Shown: piece after piece, positions 14,204 through 21,059 of the stretch | Layout of the letters: every line of letters begins with the position of its first letter | Numbering within the stretch: the first letter of the stretch is position 1 | NCBI GenBank assembly: GCA_046594225.1 | Contig: JBKJPW010000242.1 | Coordinates: 1 to 21,059, forward strand | Length of the DNA stretch: 21,059 bases | DNA from: UBA4416 sp046594225 | Lineage (GTDB): Bacteria > Bacteroidota > Bacteroidia > B-17B0 > Aurantibacillaceae | Direction of reading: 5' to 3' | Notes under the pieces: model-generated | What the model was told of the DNA's origin: nothing | The model's database searches: none | What the model saw: the letters and a program-made list of their open reading frames with translations, nothing else | Translations under genes and position numbers: made by a program

Positions 14204-14824
14204 TTTTACTTTAAAGTACTCTTTATACCAATCCATTTCATGATGATCTTTAGCTTCCTTATTAATAATATGTGATGAATCTATTTTTGAATATAAAATT
14301 TCCAAAGAAGCATAATCACGCTGACTAATGACTTTAAATCCTGCCCTCATTAACTGAGCGGCACTCACACCCGCTCCAATTTGATATACTTTGTTTTCTG
14401 AAAAACGATTACCGTCATATATTACCTGACTACCACAAGCGGCACTCACATCCATCATGACTGCCAAATCTATAGTTTCTACTTTAGCTATTTCCAACAT
14501 TTTTTCTGAAGCTTTTATCATACCCTCAGACCAATCAATCCCTGATTCTGTTAAAACTTTTGCTTTCCCTTCCAATACATCTAAACCTGTTCCCCCATAT
14601 GTATCACACATTTCTCTTGGCGAGCCAAATGAATGCTCTTCGGGGCAAAACTTAATTAACTTTACTGTATCATAATTTAATAACTTCAAAACGCTAGGAT
14701 ATTCTCCATTAGCTGAGCCGTCATACCCACACAAGATTCCAGTTAAACAAGAGCTTACTAGGATTTTTAATGGATTTTCTTTGGTAGGTATTCTTAAAGA
14801 TTTAATGTAGTTTATATCTGTCAT
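14201..14824 (-). CDS. DUF523 / TudS-like protein
   Basis: DUF523 proteins bind a [4Fe-4S] cluster through three cysteines; one characterised member, TudS, removes sulfur from thiouracil. Here the likely ligands are Cys26 (VSSCLTG), Cys60 (CPEEHS) and Cys130 (SAACGS), with YDG after the first and again after the last (VIYDGNRF). The 207-residue protein has about 19 extra residues before the usual start and shows departures from the consensus: SAACG replaces the usual SPSCG, and SPREMCDTYGG follows the CPE motif with an added Cys73. A changed substrate is therefore possible. It is cytosolic, with no membrane segment. The gene is divergent from the nth-bcp fusion across 76 bp and has a TAnnTTTG element about 65 bp upstream. 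Confidence 0.82.
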   Translation of the reverse strand: MTDINYIKSLRIPTKENPLKILVSSCLTGILCGYDGSANGEYPSVLKLLNYDTVKLIKFCPEEHSFGSPREMCDTYGGTGLDVLEGKAKVLTESGIDWSEGMIKASEKMLEIAKVETIDLAVMMDVSAACGSQVIYDGNRFSENKVYQIGAGVSAAQLMRAGFKVISQRDYASLEILYSKIDSSHIINKEAKDHHEMDWYKEYFKVK

Positions 14825-14847
14825 GATTATAAAATTAAATAATTAAT

Positions 14848-14855
14848 TATGTTTG
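14848..14855 (+). promoter_or_regulatory. Candidate -7 element for the nth-bcp fusion gene
   Basis: TATGTTTG is an exact TAnnTTTG match reading rightwards. It would start transcription near 14861, about 40 nt before the ATG at 14901. A matching -33 element is not evident. Confidence 0.4.
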
Positions 14856-14886
14856 AATCTTCTAAATTAATTTTGCCATCTTTATA

Positions 14887-14894
14887 CAAATTTA
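14887..14894 (-). promoter_or_regulatory. Candidate -7 element for the DUF523 gene
   Basis: Read leftwards this is TAAATTTG, an exact TAnnTTTG match. Transcription would start near 14880, about 55 nt before the ATG at 14824. No TTTG -33 element is at the proper distance, so the call is tentative. Confidence 0.35.
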
Positions 14895-14900
14895 ATAAAA

Positions 14901-16217
14901 ATGACATTAAAAGTACGTTATGAAGGCGTTATTGATTACTTTAAAACGAATGTTCCTATTGCGGAAACAGAATTGCAATACAGCAATCCATTTGAGCTAA
15001 TTGTGGCGGTAATTTTATCTGCTCAATGTACTGACAAACGGATTAATCAAGTAACGCCAAAATTATTTAAATATTTCCCAACTGCAGAAGTGATGGCAGC
15101 GTCAAATTCTGATACTATTTTTAGTTTTATTAGAAGTGTAAGTTATCCTAATAATAAAGCCAAGCATTTAGTGAATATGGCTAACATGCTTTTAAAAGAC
15201 TTTAATGGAATTATCCCTAGTGAAATTGAAGAGTTAGTAAAACTACCAGGGGTTGGAAGAAAAACGGCTAATGTTGTAGCGTCTGTGATTTATGATAAAC
15301 CAGCTATGGCGGTTGACACCCATGTATTTAGAGTTTCTAATAGATTAGGATTAACAAAGGCTAAAACACCTTTACAAAGTGAACAACAATTAATTAAACA
15401 CATTCCTGAACAATACATTGCTACAGCTCATCACTGGTTAATATTACATGGCAGATATACTTGCTTAGCAAGAACTCCAAAGTGCGAAGCTTGTCCCTTA
15501 ACGGAATGGTGTCAATATTTTAAAACGAAGATTATAAACAAAAACGCTCCTCATTCGTTATCAAATAAAAAATTGACACCTAAAAACGATACTCCAAAAA
15601 TAATTATGGCAACAAAAGAAATTACGACTTCGAGAATCTCAGTCACCAAAAAGGAAGTTGCGAAAAAAGTGGTTGTAAAAGCGCCAGTAAAAAAAGTTGC
15701 TACGAAAAAAGTAGCTTCAGGGACCTCAGCTAGCGTAAAAGAAACAAAATTTGTAGCGCATAGCACAACTTTAAAAGTTGGCAGTAAAGCACCTGCCTTT
15801 AAAGCAAAAGATCAAAATGGGAAATTGATTTCTTCTTCTGATTTTAAAGGTAAAAACATTATTTTGTATTTTTATCCAAAAGATAACACTCCTGGTTGCA
15901 CGATGGAAGCTTGCAGTTTAAGAGATGAATATCAATACTTAAGTAAGCAAAACTTTGTAGTTTTAGGAGTAAGTGCTGATGATGAAAATATGCATAAAAA
16001 ATTTGCAACTAAATACGAATTACCATTTTCGTTATTAGCAGATGTTGATATGACTATTATTAAAGCTTATGATGTTTGGGGAACCAAACAATTTATGGGG
16101 CGAATTTATGATGGTATCATCAGAACTACATTTATTATTAATGAAAAAGGAATTATATCTAATGTTATTACAGATGTAAAAACTAAAGAACATGGAAAAC
16201 AGATTTTATCATTGTAA
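14901..16217 (+). CDS. Endonuclease III - Bcp-type peroxiredoxin fusion protein
   Basis: One 438-residue frame joins two complete enzymes. Residues 1-212 are endonuclease III (Nth), a base-excision DNA glycosylase/AP lyase: SAQCTDKRIN, helix-hairpin-helix LPGVGRKTANVV with catalytic Lys121, catalytic Asp139 in AVDTHVFRVSNRLG, and the [4Fe-4S] pattern C-x6-C-x2-C-x5-C at Cys188, 195, 198 and 204. Residues 213-289 are a basic linker, with a histone-H1-like Lys/Val/Ala run at 249-271. Residues 290-438 are a full Bcp-type thiol peroxidase: KVGSKAPAF, FYPKDNTPGCT with peroxidatic Cys333 and the typical second Cys338, then SADDENMHKKF. Each half has the usual length of the free-standing enzyme. An in-frame ATG at 15606 (Met236) could start a separate peroxiredoxin with a basic tail, so two adjacent genes or dual products cannot be excluded. 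A strong terminator follows. Confidence 0.9.
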   Translation: MTLKVRYEGVIDYFKTNVPIAETELQYSNPFELIVAVILSAQCTDKRINQVTPKLFKYFPTAEVMAASNSDTIFSFIRSVSYPNNKAKHLVNMANMLLKDFNGIIPSEIEELVKLPGVGRKTANVVASVIYDKPAMAVDTHVFRVSNRLGLTKAKTPLQSEQQLIKHIPEQYIATAHHWLILHGRYTCLARTPKCEACPLTEWCQYFKTKIINKNAPHSLSNKKLTPKNDTPKIIMATKEITTSRISVTKKEVAKKVVVKAPVKKVATKKVASGTSASVKETKFVAHSTTLKVGSKAPAFKAKDQNGKLISSSDFKGKNIILYFYPKDNTPGCTMEACSLRDEYQYLSKQNFVVLGVSADDENMHKKFATKYELPFSLLADVDMTIIKAYDVWGTKQFMGRIYDGIIRTTFIINEKGIISNVITDVKTKEHGKQILSL

Positions 16218-16234
16218 TTTATTTTCTTAAAAAT

Positions 16235-16270
16235 AAAAAAGCGTCTATAAACCTATAGACGCTTTTTTTT
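16235..16270. terminator. Bidirectional intrinsic terminator
   Basis: A perfect stem (GCGTCTATA 16241-16249, TATAGACGC 16254-16262), extended by A6/T8 flanks, has a 4-nt loop AACC. It lies between the convergent nth-bcp gene (+) and the large envelope protein gene (-) and can end both transcripts. Confidence 0.9.
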
Positions 16271-16283
16271 ATGTTAGAAGTTT

Positions 16284-18353
16284 TTATTTAACAGCAAATA
16301 TCCCCATTTTTTCTAAATCTTCGAGATATATTCTTTTCCCTTTATATAATACTGTAACAAAAGCATCTGTTTGGCCTTTTAAAATAACTTTTATGTTATG
16401 TTCGTATGCTGCAGCAAGCGAATTAAAATCTCCTCCAATAGTAATACGCGTAATGCCATCTTCCAGCAATAAATTCTCTACATTTCCTAAGCCTTTTAAA
16501 TGCGCATAAGTATAGTTTTTAGGGTATTTATATGCTGCAATTTGGACTCTAAATACTAATCCTTCGGCAGTAATATCTCCGTATTTTTCACTATAGTCCT
16601 TAATTTTTTGTTGTAATACCGTGTTAGGCTTAAATTTATCTTTTAAAACAATAGGCGCTTTAACAACTGGTTCTTTAATGACTACTGGTTTTACAACCGC
16701 CACCACTGTATCTTTTACAACAGGAGGAGCAACAGCAACTGGAGGTAAGGTATCTGCTAAATTAAAGTTAACATCAAATAGTTTCTCATCATAACCTTCT
16801 AAGCCCGTTGTATTAATATCTAATGTTTTATAAGGGTATGATTTGTATTTGTAAATCAGTTTAAATACACCACCTGCTGGTAAAGACACTAAATAATTTC
16901 CTGTTGAAGAACTACTCGCATACTCTCCTAGCTTTTTATTATTTTGATCAACAATTTCAACCAAAACACTTGCAGCTACTGGCATTCCTTCGGCAGTAAT
17001 TTTACCTTTAATAAGATATAAAGATGGCTTTTTTCCTATATAACCTGGGTAAACTGTATAAATATCTTTTAGTCCTTCTCCACCTTTTTTACCAGAAGCA
17101 TAATAACCTCTATCTCCATTAGCAGATAATACGTAATAAATATCATCGTCTGTTGTATTAATTGGATAGCCCAAGTTCACTGGTTTACTAAAAGTAGAAT
17201 CTTTCCAGTTTAAACGAGACTGAAAAACATCGTAACCTCCCATACTATTTTTTCCTTTAGAGCTGTAAAATAAAGTTATACCATCAGGATGAATAAAAGG
17301 TGCGTCATCATCAAAAGCCGTATTGATACTATCTCCTAAGTTTACAACATTACCCCAAGTACTATCTGGCAGTAAAGTAGCTCTATAAATATCTTTACCT
17401 CCAAAACCTCCTCCTCTTTCGCTACTAAAATATAAATACTTGCCATTAGCCGTCATTGAACAACTTCCTTCCCAAGAATATGAATTTACATCTCCTTTTA
17501 ATTTTTCTGGTATAGACCATTCGCCGCTTAATGAATTACTCAAATAAATATCTCCATGATCATCTCCACTATCTCTATACACAAATAAATAAAAACCATC
17601 TGCGCTTAAAGCAATAGCCCCATCATGTGTGGTAGTATTTACATTTACAATGGGCGCGGGCTTTGTCCACTGACCATCAATTTGAACAGATTGAAAAACA
17701 TCCTCAAAATAAGTCCCAAATTTATCAGCTTCCTTAAATTCATTTTGTAATCCTCCTATACATTCGGGACCTCTATAAGTATAAATCATAATAGATTCAT
17801 CTGCTGAAATTACAGGTACATATTCGTCATTTATGGTGTTAATTCCATTAGCAAAATTAACTATCTTGGCATCAGTAGGGTGAGTGTATAACTCCTTACC
17901 ATTAATACAAAACTGTTTTAACTGATCTGCATTTTTTTTTGCGTCGGTCATGAGTTTTTTTCTTGTCAAATACTTGTCTAACAAAACTAAAGCCTCATCA
18001 AATTTATAATTAAAGTGATTGGCCCTGGCGAAATCATATTCAATATTATCTACTTTTTTATTTTTCTCGAAAACCTCTCCTAATAATTTAAGAGCTGTTT
18101 CATGCTTATCATTTCTATACAAGGCACATTTTCCATAACAATATTTTAAAAACTCTTCTTTAGGGTGAGCATTATATAAATTTTCAAATAGCGGTAATGC
18201 CATTAAAAAATTACCATCATCAAACATCAATACAGCGCTTAGCATCGTATCTTTTTCTGTTTTTCGCCATTTTTTGGTATTAGTTGTTTGCGAAACTAAA
18301 TTTAAAGTGAGAAAGCAAAATAAAACTAGGAAATAGAAAATTTTTGATAGCAT
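16284..18353 (-). CDS. TPR / PD40 beta-propeller / CRD / SPOR-like envelope protein (PorE-like)
   Basis: This large exported protein combines modules seen in type IX secretion and gliding accessory proteins such as PorE. Numbered from the upstream in-frame ATG (18404) it has 706 residues. Met18 (18353) is the better start because it puts one clean signal peptide (MLSKIFYFLVLFC to LVSQ) at the N-terminus. Order: helical TPR-like repeats (about 55-175); five PD40-type propeller blades with SADG/SANG and GGKDIY motifs (200-450); a carboxypeptidase-regulatory-like beta domain (466-548); a Pro/Val/Lys-rich linker (551-590); and a C-terminal SPOR-like domain (617-697, opening VFRVQIAAY). PorE ends in an OmpA-like peptidoglycan-binding domain; here a SPOR-like one takes that place. 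A periplasmic, cell-wall-linked scaffold is inferred. It is last in the minus-strand cluster. Confidence 0.82.
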   Translation of the reverse strand: MLSKIFYFLVLFCFLTLNLVSQTTNTKKWRKTEKDTMLSAVLMFDDGNFLMALPLFENLYNAHPKEEFLKYCYGKCALYRNDKHETALKLLGEVFEKNKKVDNIEYDFARANHFNYKFDEALVLLDKYLTRKKLMTDAKKNADQLKQFCINGKELYTHPTDAKIVNFANGINTINDEYVPVISADESIMIYTYRGPECIGGLQNEFKEADKFGTYFEDVFQSVQIDGQWTKPAPIVNVNTTTHDGAIALSADGFYLFVYRDSGDDHGDIYLSNSLSGEWSIPEKLKGDVNSYSWEGSCSMTANGKYLYFSSERGGGFGGKDIYRATLLPDSTWGNVVNLGDSINTAFDDDAPFIHPDGITLFYSSKGKNSMGGYDVFQSRLNWKDSTFSKPVNLGYPINTTDDDIYYVLSANGDRGYYASGKKGGEGLKDIYTVYPGYIGKKPSLYLIKGKITAEGMPVAASVLVEIVDQNNKKLGEYASSSSTGNYLVSLPAGGVFKLIYKYKSYPYKTLDINTTGLEGYDEKLFDVNFNLADTLPPVAVAPPVVKDTVVAVVKPVVIKEPVVKAPIVLKDKFKPNTVLQQKIKDYSEKYGDITAEGLVFRVQIAAYKYPKNYTYAHLKGLGNVENLLLEDGITRITIGGDFNSLAAAYEHNIKVILKGQTDAFVTVLYKGKRIYLEDLEKMGIFAVK

Positions 18354-18426
18354 AAAAAAATATAATAATGAGAGTCTAAAGTAGTGAAAATATAACAGAT
18401 TCATTCATTTTTTAAAGAAAAAAGGG

Positions 18427-19050
18427 TCAATTTAAAATATCTAAACTACCTAAGCCTTCTCTTAAAACAAGTAATTCTTCCCCCGAACAATCAATTACCG
18501 TTGAGGCATATAAATTACCAAAACCGCCATCAATGACTATATCAACTCGTTTCTCGTACTCACGATGAATAACTTCTGGATCTGTGAAATAATCCATAAT
18601 ATCATCTTCGGTATTATGTAAGCTTGTTGTAATAATTGGGTTTCCTAATTCTCTTATAATTGTATTACAAATAGTATTATCAGGTACACGAATACCCACA
18701 GTTTTTTTATTTTGCTTTAAAAGCTTAGGTACATTATTGTTTGCTTCTAAAATAAATGTATAAGGCCCCGGTAAAGCCTTTTTCATAATTCTGAACAAAG
18801 AATTAGATATTGGACGCGCATAATTGGATAAATGACTTAAATCACTACACACGAAAGAAAAATTAGCTTTTTCGGGCTTAATGTTTTTTAAACGACATAA
18901 TTTTTCGATAGCTTTTGGCTTTGTAATATCACAACCAATAGAATATACGGTGTCTGTTGGATAAATAATGACACCATCATTTTTTAAGCAATCAATAATA
19001 AATTGAATGTCTTTAGCATTAGGATTGTCATAATTAAGTCGGAGTAACAT
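18427..19050 (-). CDS. Sua5/YrdC/YciO family protein, YciO subgroup
   Basis: The family makes L-threonylcarbamoyl-adenylate for tRNA t6A37 synthesis; the YciO subgroup shares the fold, but its role is less certain. The 207 residues align along their length with E. coli YciO: DGVIIYPTDTVYSIGC, LCRLKNIKPEKANFSFVC and SDLSHLSNYA (in place of the YrdC nucleotide-binding Lys/Arg pattern), LPGPYTFIL, KTVGIRVPDN, PIITTSLH, and STVIDC near the end followed by LREGLGS. The NFSFVC-SDLS segment is the strongest sign of YciO over YrdC. It starts at ATG 19050, 22 bp after the unknown membrane-anchored gene, in a probable four-gene transcript. Together with mtaB at the other end of the window it touches tRNA A37 modification, though a true YrdC/TsaC may lie elsewhere. 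Confidence 0.88.
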   Translation of the reverse strand: MLLRLNYDNPNAKDIQFIIDCLKNDGVIIYPTDTVYSIGCDITKPKAIEKLCRLKNIKPEKANFSFVCSDLSHLSNYARPISNSLFRIMKKALPGPYTFILEANNNVPKLLKQNKKTVGIRVPDNTICNTIIRELGNPIITTSLHNTEDDIMDYFTDPEVIHREYEKRVDIVIDGGFGNLYASTVIDCSGEELLVLREGLGSLDILN

Positions 19051-19072
19051 ATTGCTAAAATACGAATAAGAA

Positions 19073-19588
19073 TTATAACATGGTTATATCTTTAATTTTA
19101 CCATTTTCAACAACTATATAATTCATAAATCCAAGTTTATATTTACCATTTGGAGCTTTTATATCATTAAGAAAAACAAATTCATTTCTGTTTATTTGAG
19201 TAAATTCTTGTTGAATTATCAACTCCCCCTCTTTTACGAAATAATACTTTTTCACAAAATCTTTACCTCTACTTAAATAGTTTTTTTCTTTCTGTAAAAT
19301 TTCAAGATGTTCAGGTGAACTTTTTGAATATTCAATTATTTCATCATCTCCAAAAGAGCTAAATAAACCATTTTCATTATATATGAATTGTCGTAAATTT
19401 TCATGTTTATCATAATACTTTACTCGTAATGATTGATTTTTATGATTAGAAGGATAAGCTCTTTCAGTTGAAACTAGACTTCCTTTTTTGTCCTTTATAT
19501 AACGTTGTATTTTTTCACGACTAAAAAAAGAGGAAACTATTCCTACAATCCCTAAAACAATAAAAATGATTATGAAAAATTTCTCCAA
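19073..19588 (-). CDS. Membrane-anchored protein of unknown function
   Basis: I do not recognise this gene. It encodes 171 residues: a hydrophobic helix at about 4-22 (FFIIIFIVLGIVGIVSSFF) followed by a basic stretch (REKIQRYIKDKK), which fits a single N-terminal anchor. The rest is a soluble, beta-strand-rich domain with many Tyr, Phe and Lys residues and no cysteine, signature motif or repeat. Because the positive charges follow the helix, the soluble part is probably cytosolic by the positive-inside rule. The start is a TTG at 19588, only 6 bp after the stop of the PafA-like gene, so the two are almost surely co-transcribed. The next gene begins 22 bp downstream. Codon use is AT-rich like its neighbours. 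Confidence 0.7.
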   Translation of the reverse strand: MEKFFIIIFIVLGIVGIVSSFFSREKIQRYIKDKKGSLVSTERAYPSNHKNQSLRVKYYDKHENLRQFIYNENGLFSSFGDDEIIEYSKSSPEHLEILQKEKNYLSRGKDFVKKYYFVKEGELIIQQEFTQINRNEFVFLNDIKAPNGKYKLGFMNYIVVENGKIKDITML

Positions 19589-19594
19589 TAAACT

Positions 19595-21059
19595 TTATTT
19601 TCCTAGCACCTCTTCTAAAGGCTTACCAGTTGTTCCATTAGGAAAAGACATATGTAATAGTATTGAAATAGTTGGTGCAATATCAACCACATTTACCTTT
19701 CTAACTGTACTTCCTTTTGAGATACCAGAACCGAAAAACAATAACGGCACATGTGTATCGTAGCTATAAGATGCGCCATGCGTTGTTCCTGTACTATGAT
19801 ATTCCATCCATGCTGGGTTATAAGAAAATGCTACATTGCCACTTCTAACATGGTTATAACCTTTTTGGATTAAATGTTTAAACGTTCCTTCGGCAAAATC
19901 ATTGTTCCTTAAAACTTCAGATGTATAGGCCTCTGCAACACCTTTAACCGTTAATAAATAATTCACTAAAGATTGCTCTACTAATCCTTTATCTAATTTC
20001 ATAGAAACTAGCTTTGAATCATTTAAAAATAATTGCTGGTTAGATATTGCGGAGACTAAACTATCTCCATATTGTTTTTGACAAAAGGTTTTAATTTCTT
20101 TCACTAATTGCTTTTCATCAATATACCCTCCTGGAATTTTCATATCCATCAAATGCGCTGGCACATCGCAAGCGCCATGATCGGCTGTTAAAAACAATAC
20201 ATAATTATCTTTACCAACTGTTGTATTTAATACGTTAATCAATTCTTCTAAATCTTTATCTAAGCGCAAATACACATCTTCTACCTCAACACTTCTTGGG
20301 CCATAAGAATGCCCAACATAATCTGTTGATGAAAAACTAATACATAACATATCTGTTTGTTTCCCTTTTCCTAATTGCTCTGATTTTAAACACGCTATAG
20401 CTAAATCCTTGGTAATCGTGTTTCCAAAAGGCGTTGCTCTTAAAATATCATAATTACTCGTTTCTATTTGGGTTTTATATTCGTATGGAAAAACGGGTGT
20501 ATCTTTTTTGTTTGGCGCAGCTTCATAATTATTTTTATCAGCAATGCTTTCAGTATATCCTTCAATTGGATATAAAGTATTCCATCCTTTTGATAAGTAC
20601 TGTTTGGCTAATTGTAAATTATTAAAATCGTTTAACCAAGTTGGTAATTGAGTCATATAATGAGTGCTTGAAATAAATTTACCTGTACTGCCATCAAACC
20701 AAAAAGCGCCATTAGCACTATGCCCAGCGGGCAAAATAGAACTCCTATCTTTTAAAGAAACAGCAAATACTTTTGACTTTTGATTGGTATTCAATTTTAA
20801 TTCATCGCCAATAGTGGTTACTAATAAATTTTTTGGAGACATTAAACCTGCTTTGCTATCAGTACCAACCGATTTCACGGAAGGATCTTCTGTACAATAC
20901 ATTTCTTTTCCAGCTTGCCTTACATACCAGTCGTTGGCAATAATACCATGTGTTGCAGGGCTTGTGCCCGTATAAATAGATGCGTGCCCTGGGCCTGTGT
21001 AAGTAGGCACATAATTAAAATGTGTGTTTTTATAAAAATAACCTTCGTTAATTAATTTC
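19595..21059 (-). CDS. PafA-like alkaline phosphatase / nucleotide pyrophosphatase family protein (5' end outside window)
   Basis: The frame is open to the right edge, giving 487 C-terminal residues of a metal-dependent alkaline-phosphatase-superfamily enzyme. The nucleophile region reads PTYTGPGHASIYTG with a Thr nucleophile, as in PafA rather than the Ser of E. coli PhoA, and it is preceded by the typical LINEGYFYKNTHF. Metal-binding motifs follow in order: STDYVGHSYGP, then LTADHGACDVPAH, then the late His in TGTTHGASYSYDTHVPLLFFG. PafA enzymes are periplasmic and release phosphate from organic phosphomonoesters in Bacteroidota. A GTG at 21010 is internal and must not be taken as the start. 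Only the signal peptide and first metal ligand should be missing. It heads, within this window, a tightly spaced minus-strand cluster. Confidence 0.9.
   Translation of the reverse strand, partial: KLINEGYFYKNTHFNYVPTYTGPGHASIYTGTSPATHGIIANDWYVRQAGKEMYCTEDPSVKSVGTDSKAGLMSPKNLLVTTIGDELKLNTNQKSKVFAVSLKDRSSILPAGHSANGAFWFDGSTGKFISSTHYMTQLPTWLNDFNNLQLAKQYLSKGWNTLYPIEGYTESIADKNNYEAAPNKKDTPVFPYEYKTQIETSNYDILRATPFGNTITKDLAIACLKSEQLGKGKQTDMLCISFSSTDYVGHSYGPRSVEVEDVYLRLDKDLEELINVLNTTVGKDNYVLFLTADHGACDVPAHLMDMKIPGGYIDEKQLVKEIKTFCQKQYGDSLVSAISNQQLFLNDSKLVSMKLDKGLVEQSLVNYLLTVKGVAEAYTSEVLRNNDFAEGTFKHLIQKGYNHVRSGNVAFSYNPAWMEYHSTGTTHGASYSYDTHVPLLFFGSGISKGSTVRKVNVVDIAPTISILLHMSFPNGTTGKPLEEVLGK

Noticed and set aside
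20990..21010. GTG at 21010 as the start of the PafA-like phosphatase
   Set aside because: The frame stays open to the window edge and the upstream residues continue the family's conserved sequence, so this codon is an internal valine.

Overview
This window looks like ordinary chromosome from a low-GC member of the Bacteroidota, probably class Bacteroidia. The evidence is an S46 dipeptidyl-peptidase, DUF4197 and PorE-like envelope proteins, a bacterial GGGP-synthase homologue, a NadR-type kinase without its NMN adenylyltransferase domain, promoters of the TTTG / TAnnTTTG type, almost no Shine-Dalgarno sequences, and intergenic repeats of kinds I associate with this phylum. I see no phage, insertion sequence, CRISPR array, rRNA or tRNA gene.

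Left part (1-6270). The window opens inside the 3' end of an S46 peptidase that carries the arginine typical of Asp/Glu-specific DPP11. It converges on a CDGSH iron-sulfur protein across a shared terminator. An AT-rich gap of about 300 bp follows, then an unrecognised lipoprotein, the tRNA methylthiotransferase gene mtaB, and the DNA translocase gene ftsK. The mtaB-ftsK spacer is a mosaic of repeats, including a pair of covarying hairpins.

Middle part (6270-11060). On the minus strand lie a small lipoprotein and ahcY (S-adenosylhomocysteinase), each followed by a clear terminator. ahcY is divergent from a plus-strand run: 4'-phosphopantetheinyl transferase, GGGP-synthase family protein, ThiE/TenI-like protein and nicotinamide riboside kinase. 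The 99-bp ahcY/phosphopantetheinyl transferase spacer holds two good promoters that overlap on opposite strands.

Right part (11056-21059). An alpha/beta hydrolase and CinA (NMN amidase type) are on the minus strand, separated by a degenerate palindrome. Then come DUF4197 (+), a divergent DUF523/TudS-like protein (-), and an unusual single ORF joining endonuclease III (Nth) to a Bcp-type peroxiredoxin through a lysine-rich linker (+). The window ends with a four-gene minus-strand cluster: PafA-like phosphatase (5' end outside the window), an unknown membrane-anchored protein, YciO-type Sua5/YrdC protein, and a large TPR / beta-propeller / CRD / SPOR-like envelope protein.

Functional threads: tRNA A37 modification (MtaB makes ms2t6A; the YciO-type protein is a relative of the t6A enzyme), NAD salvage (NR kinase and NMN amidase), methyl-cycle housekeeping (AhcY), and periplasmic peptide and phosphate scavenging (DPP11-like, PafA-like). 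I found no convincing new multi-gene system. The most unusual items are the Nth-Bcp fusion, the covarying twin hairpins, the interlocked divergent promoters and the ThiE-like protein that has lost its signature residues.
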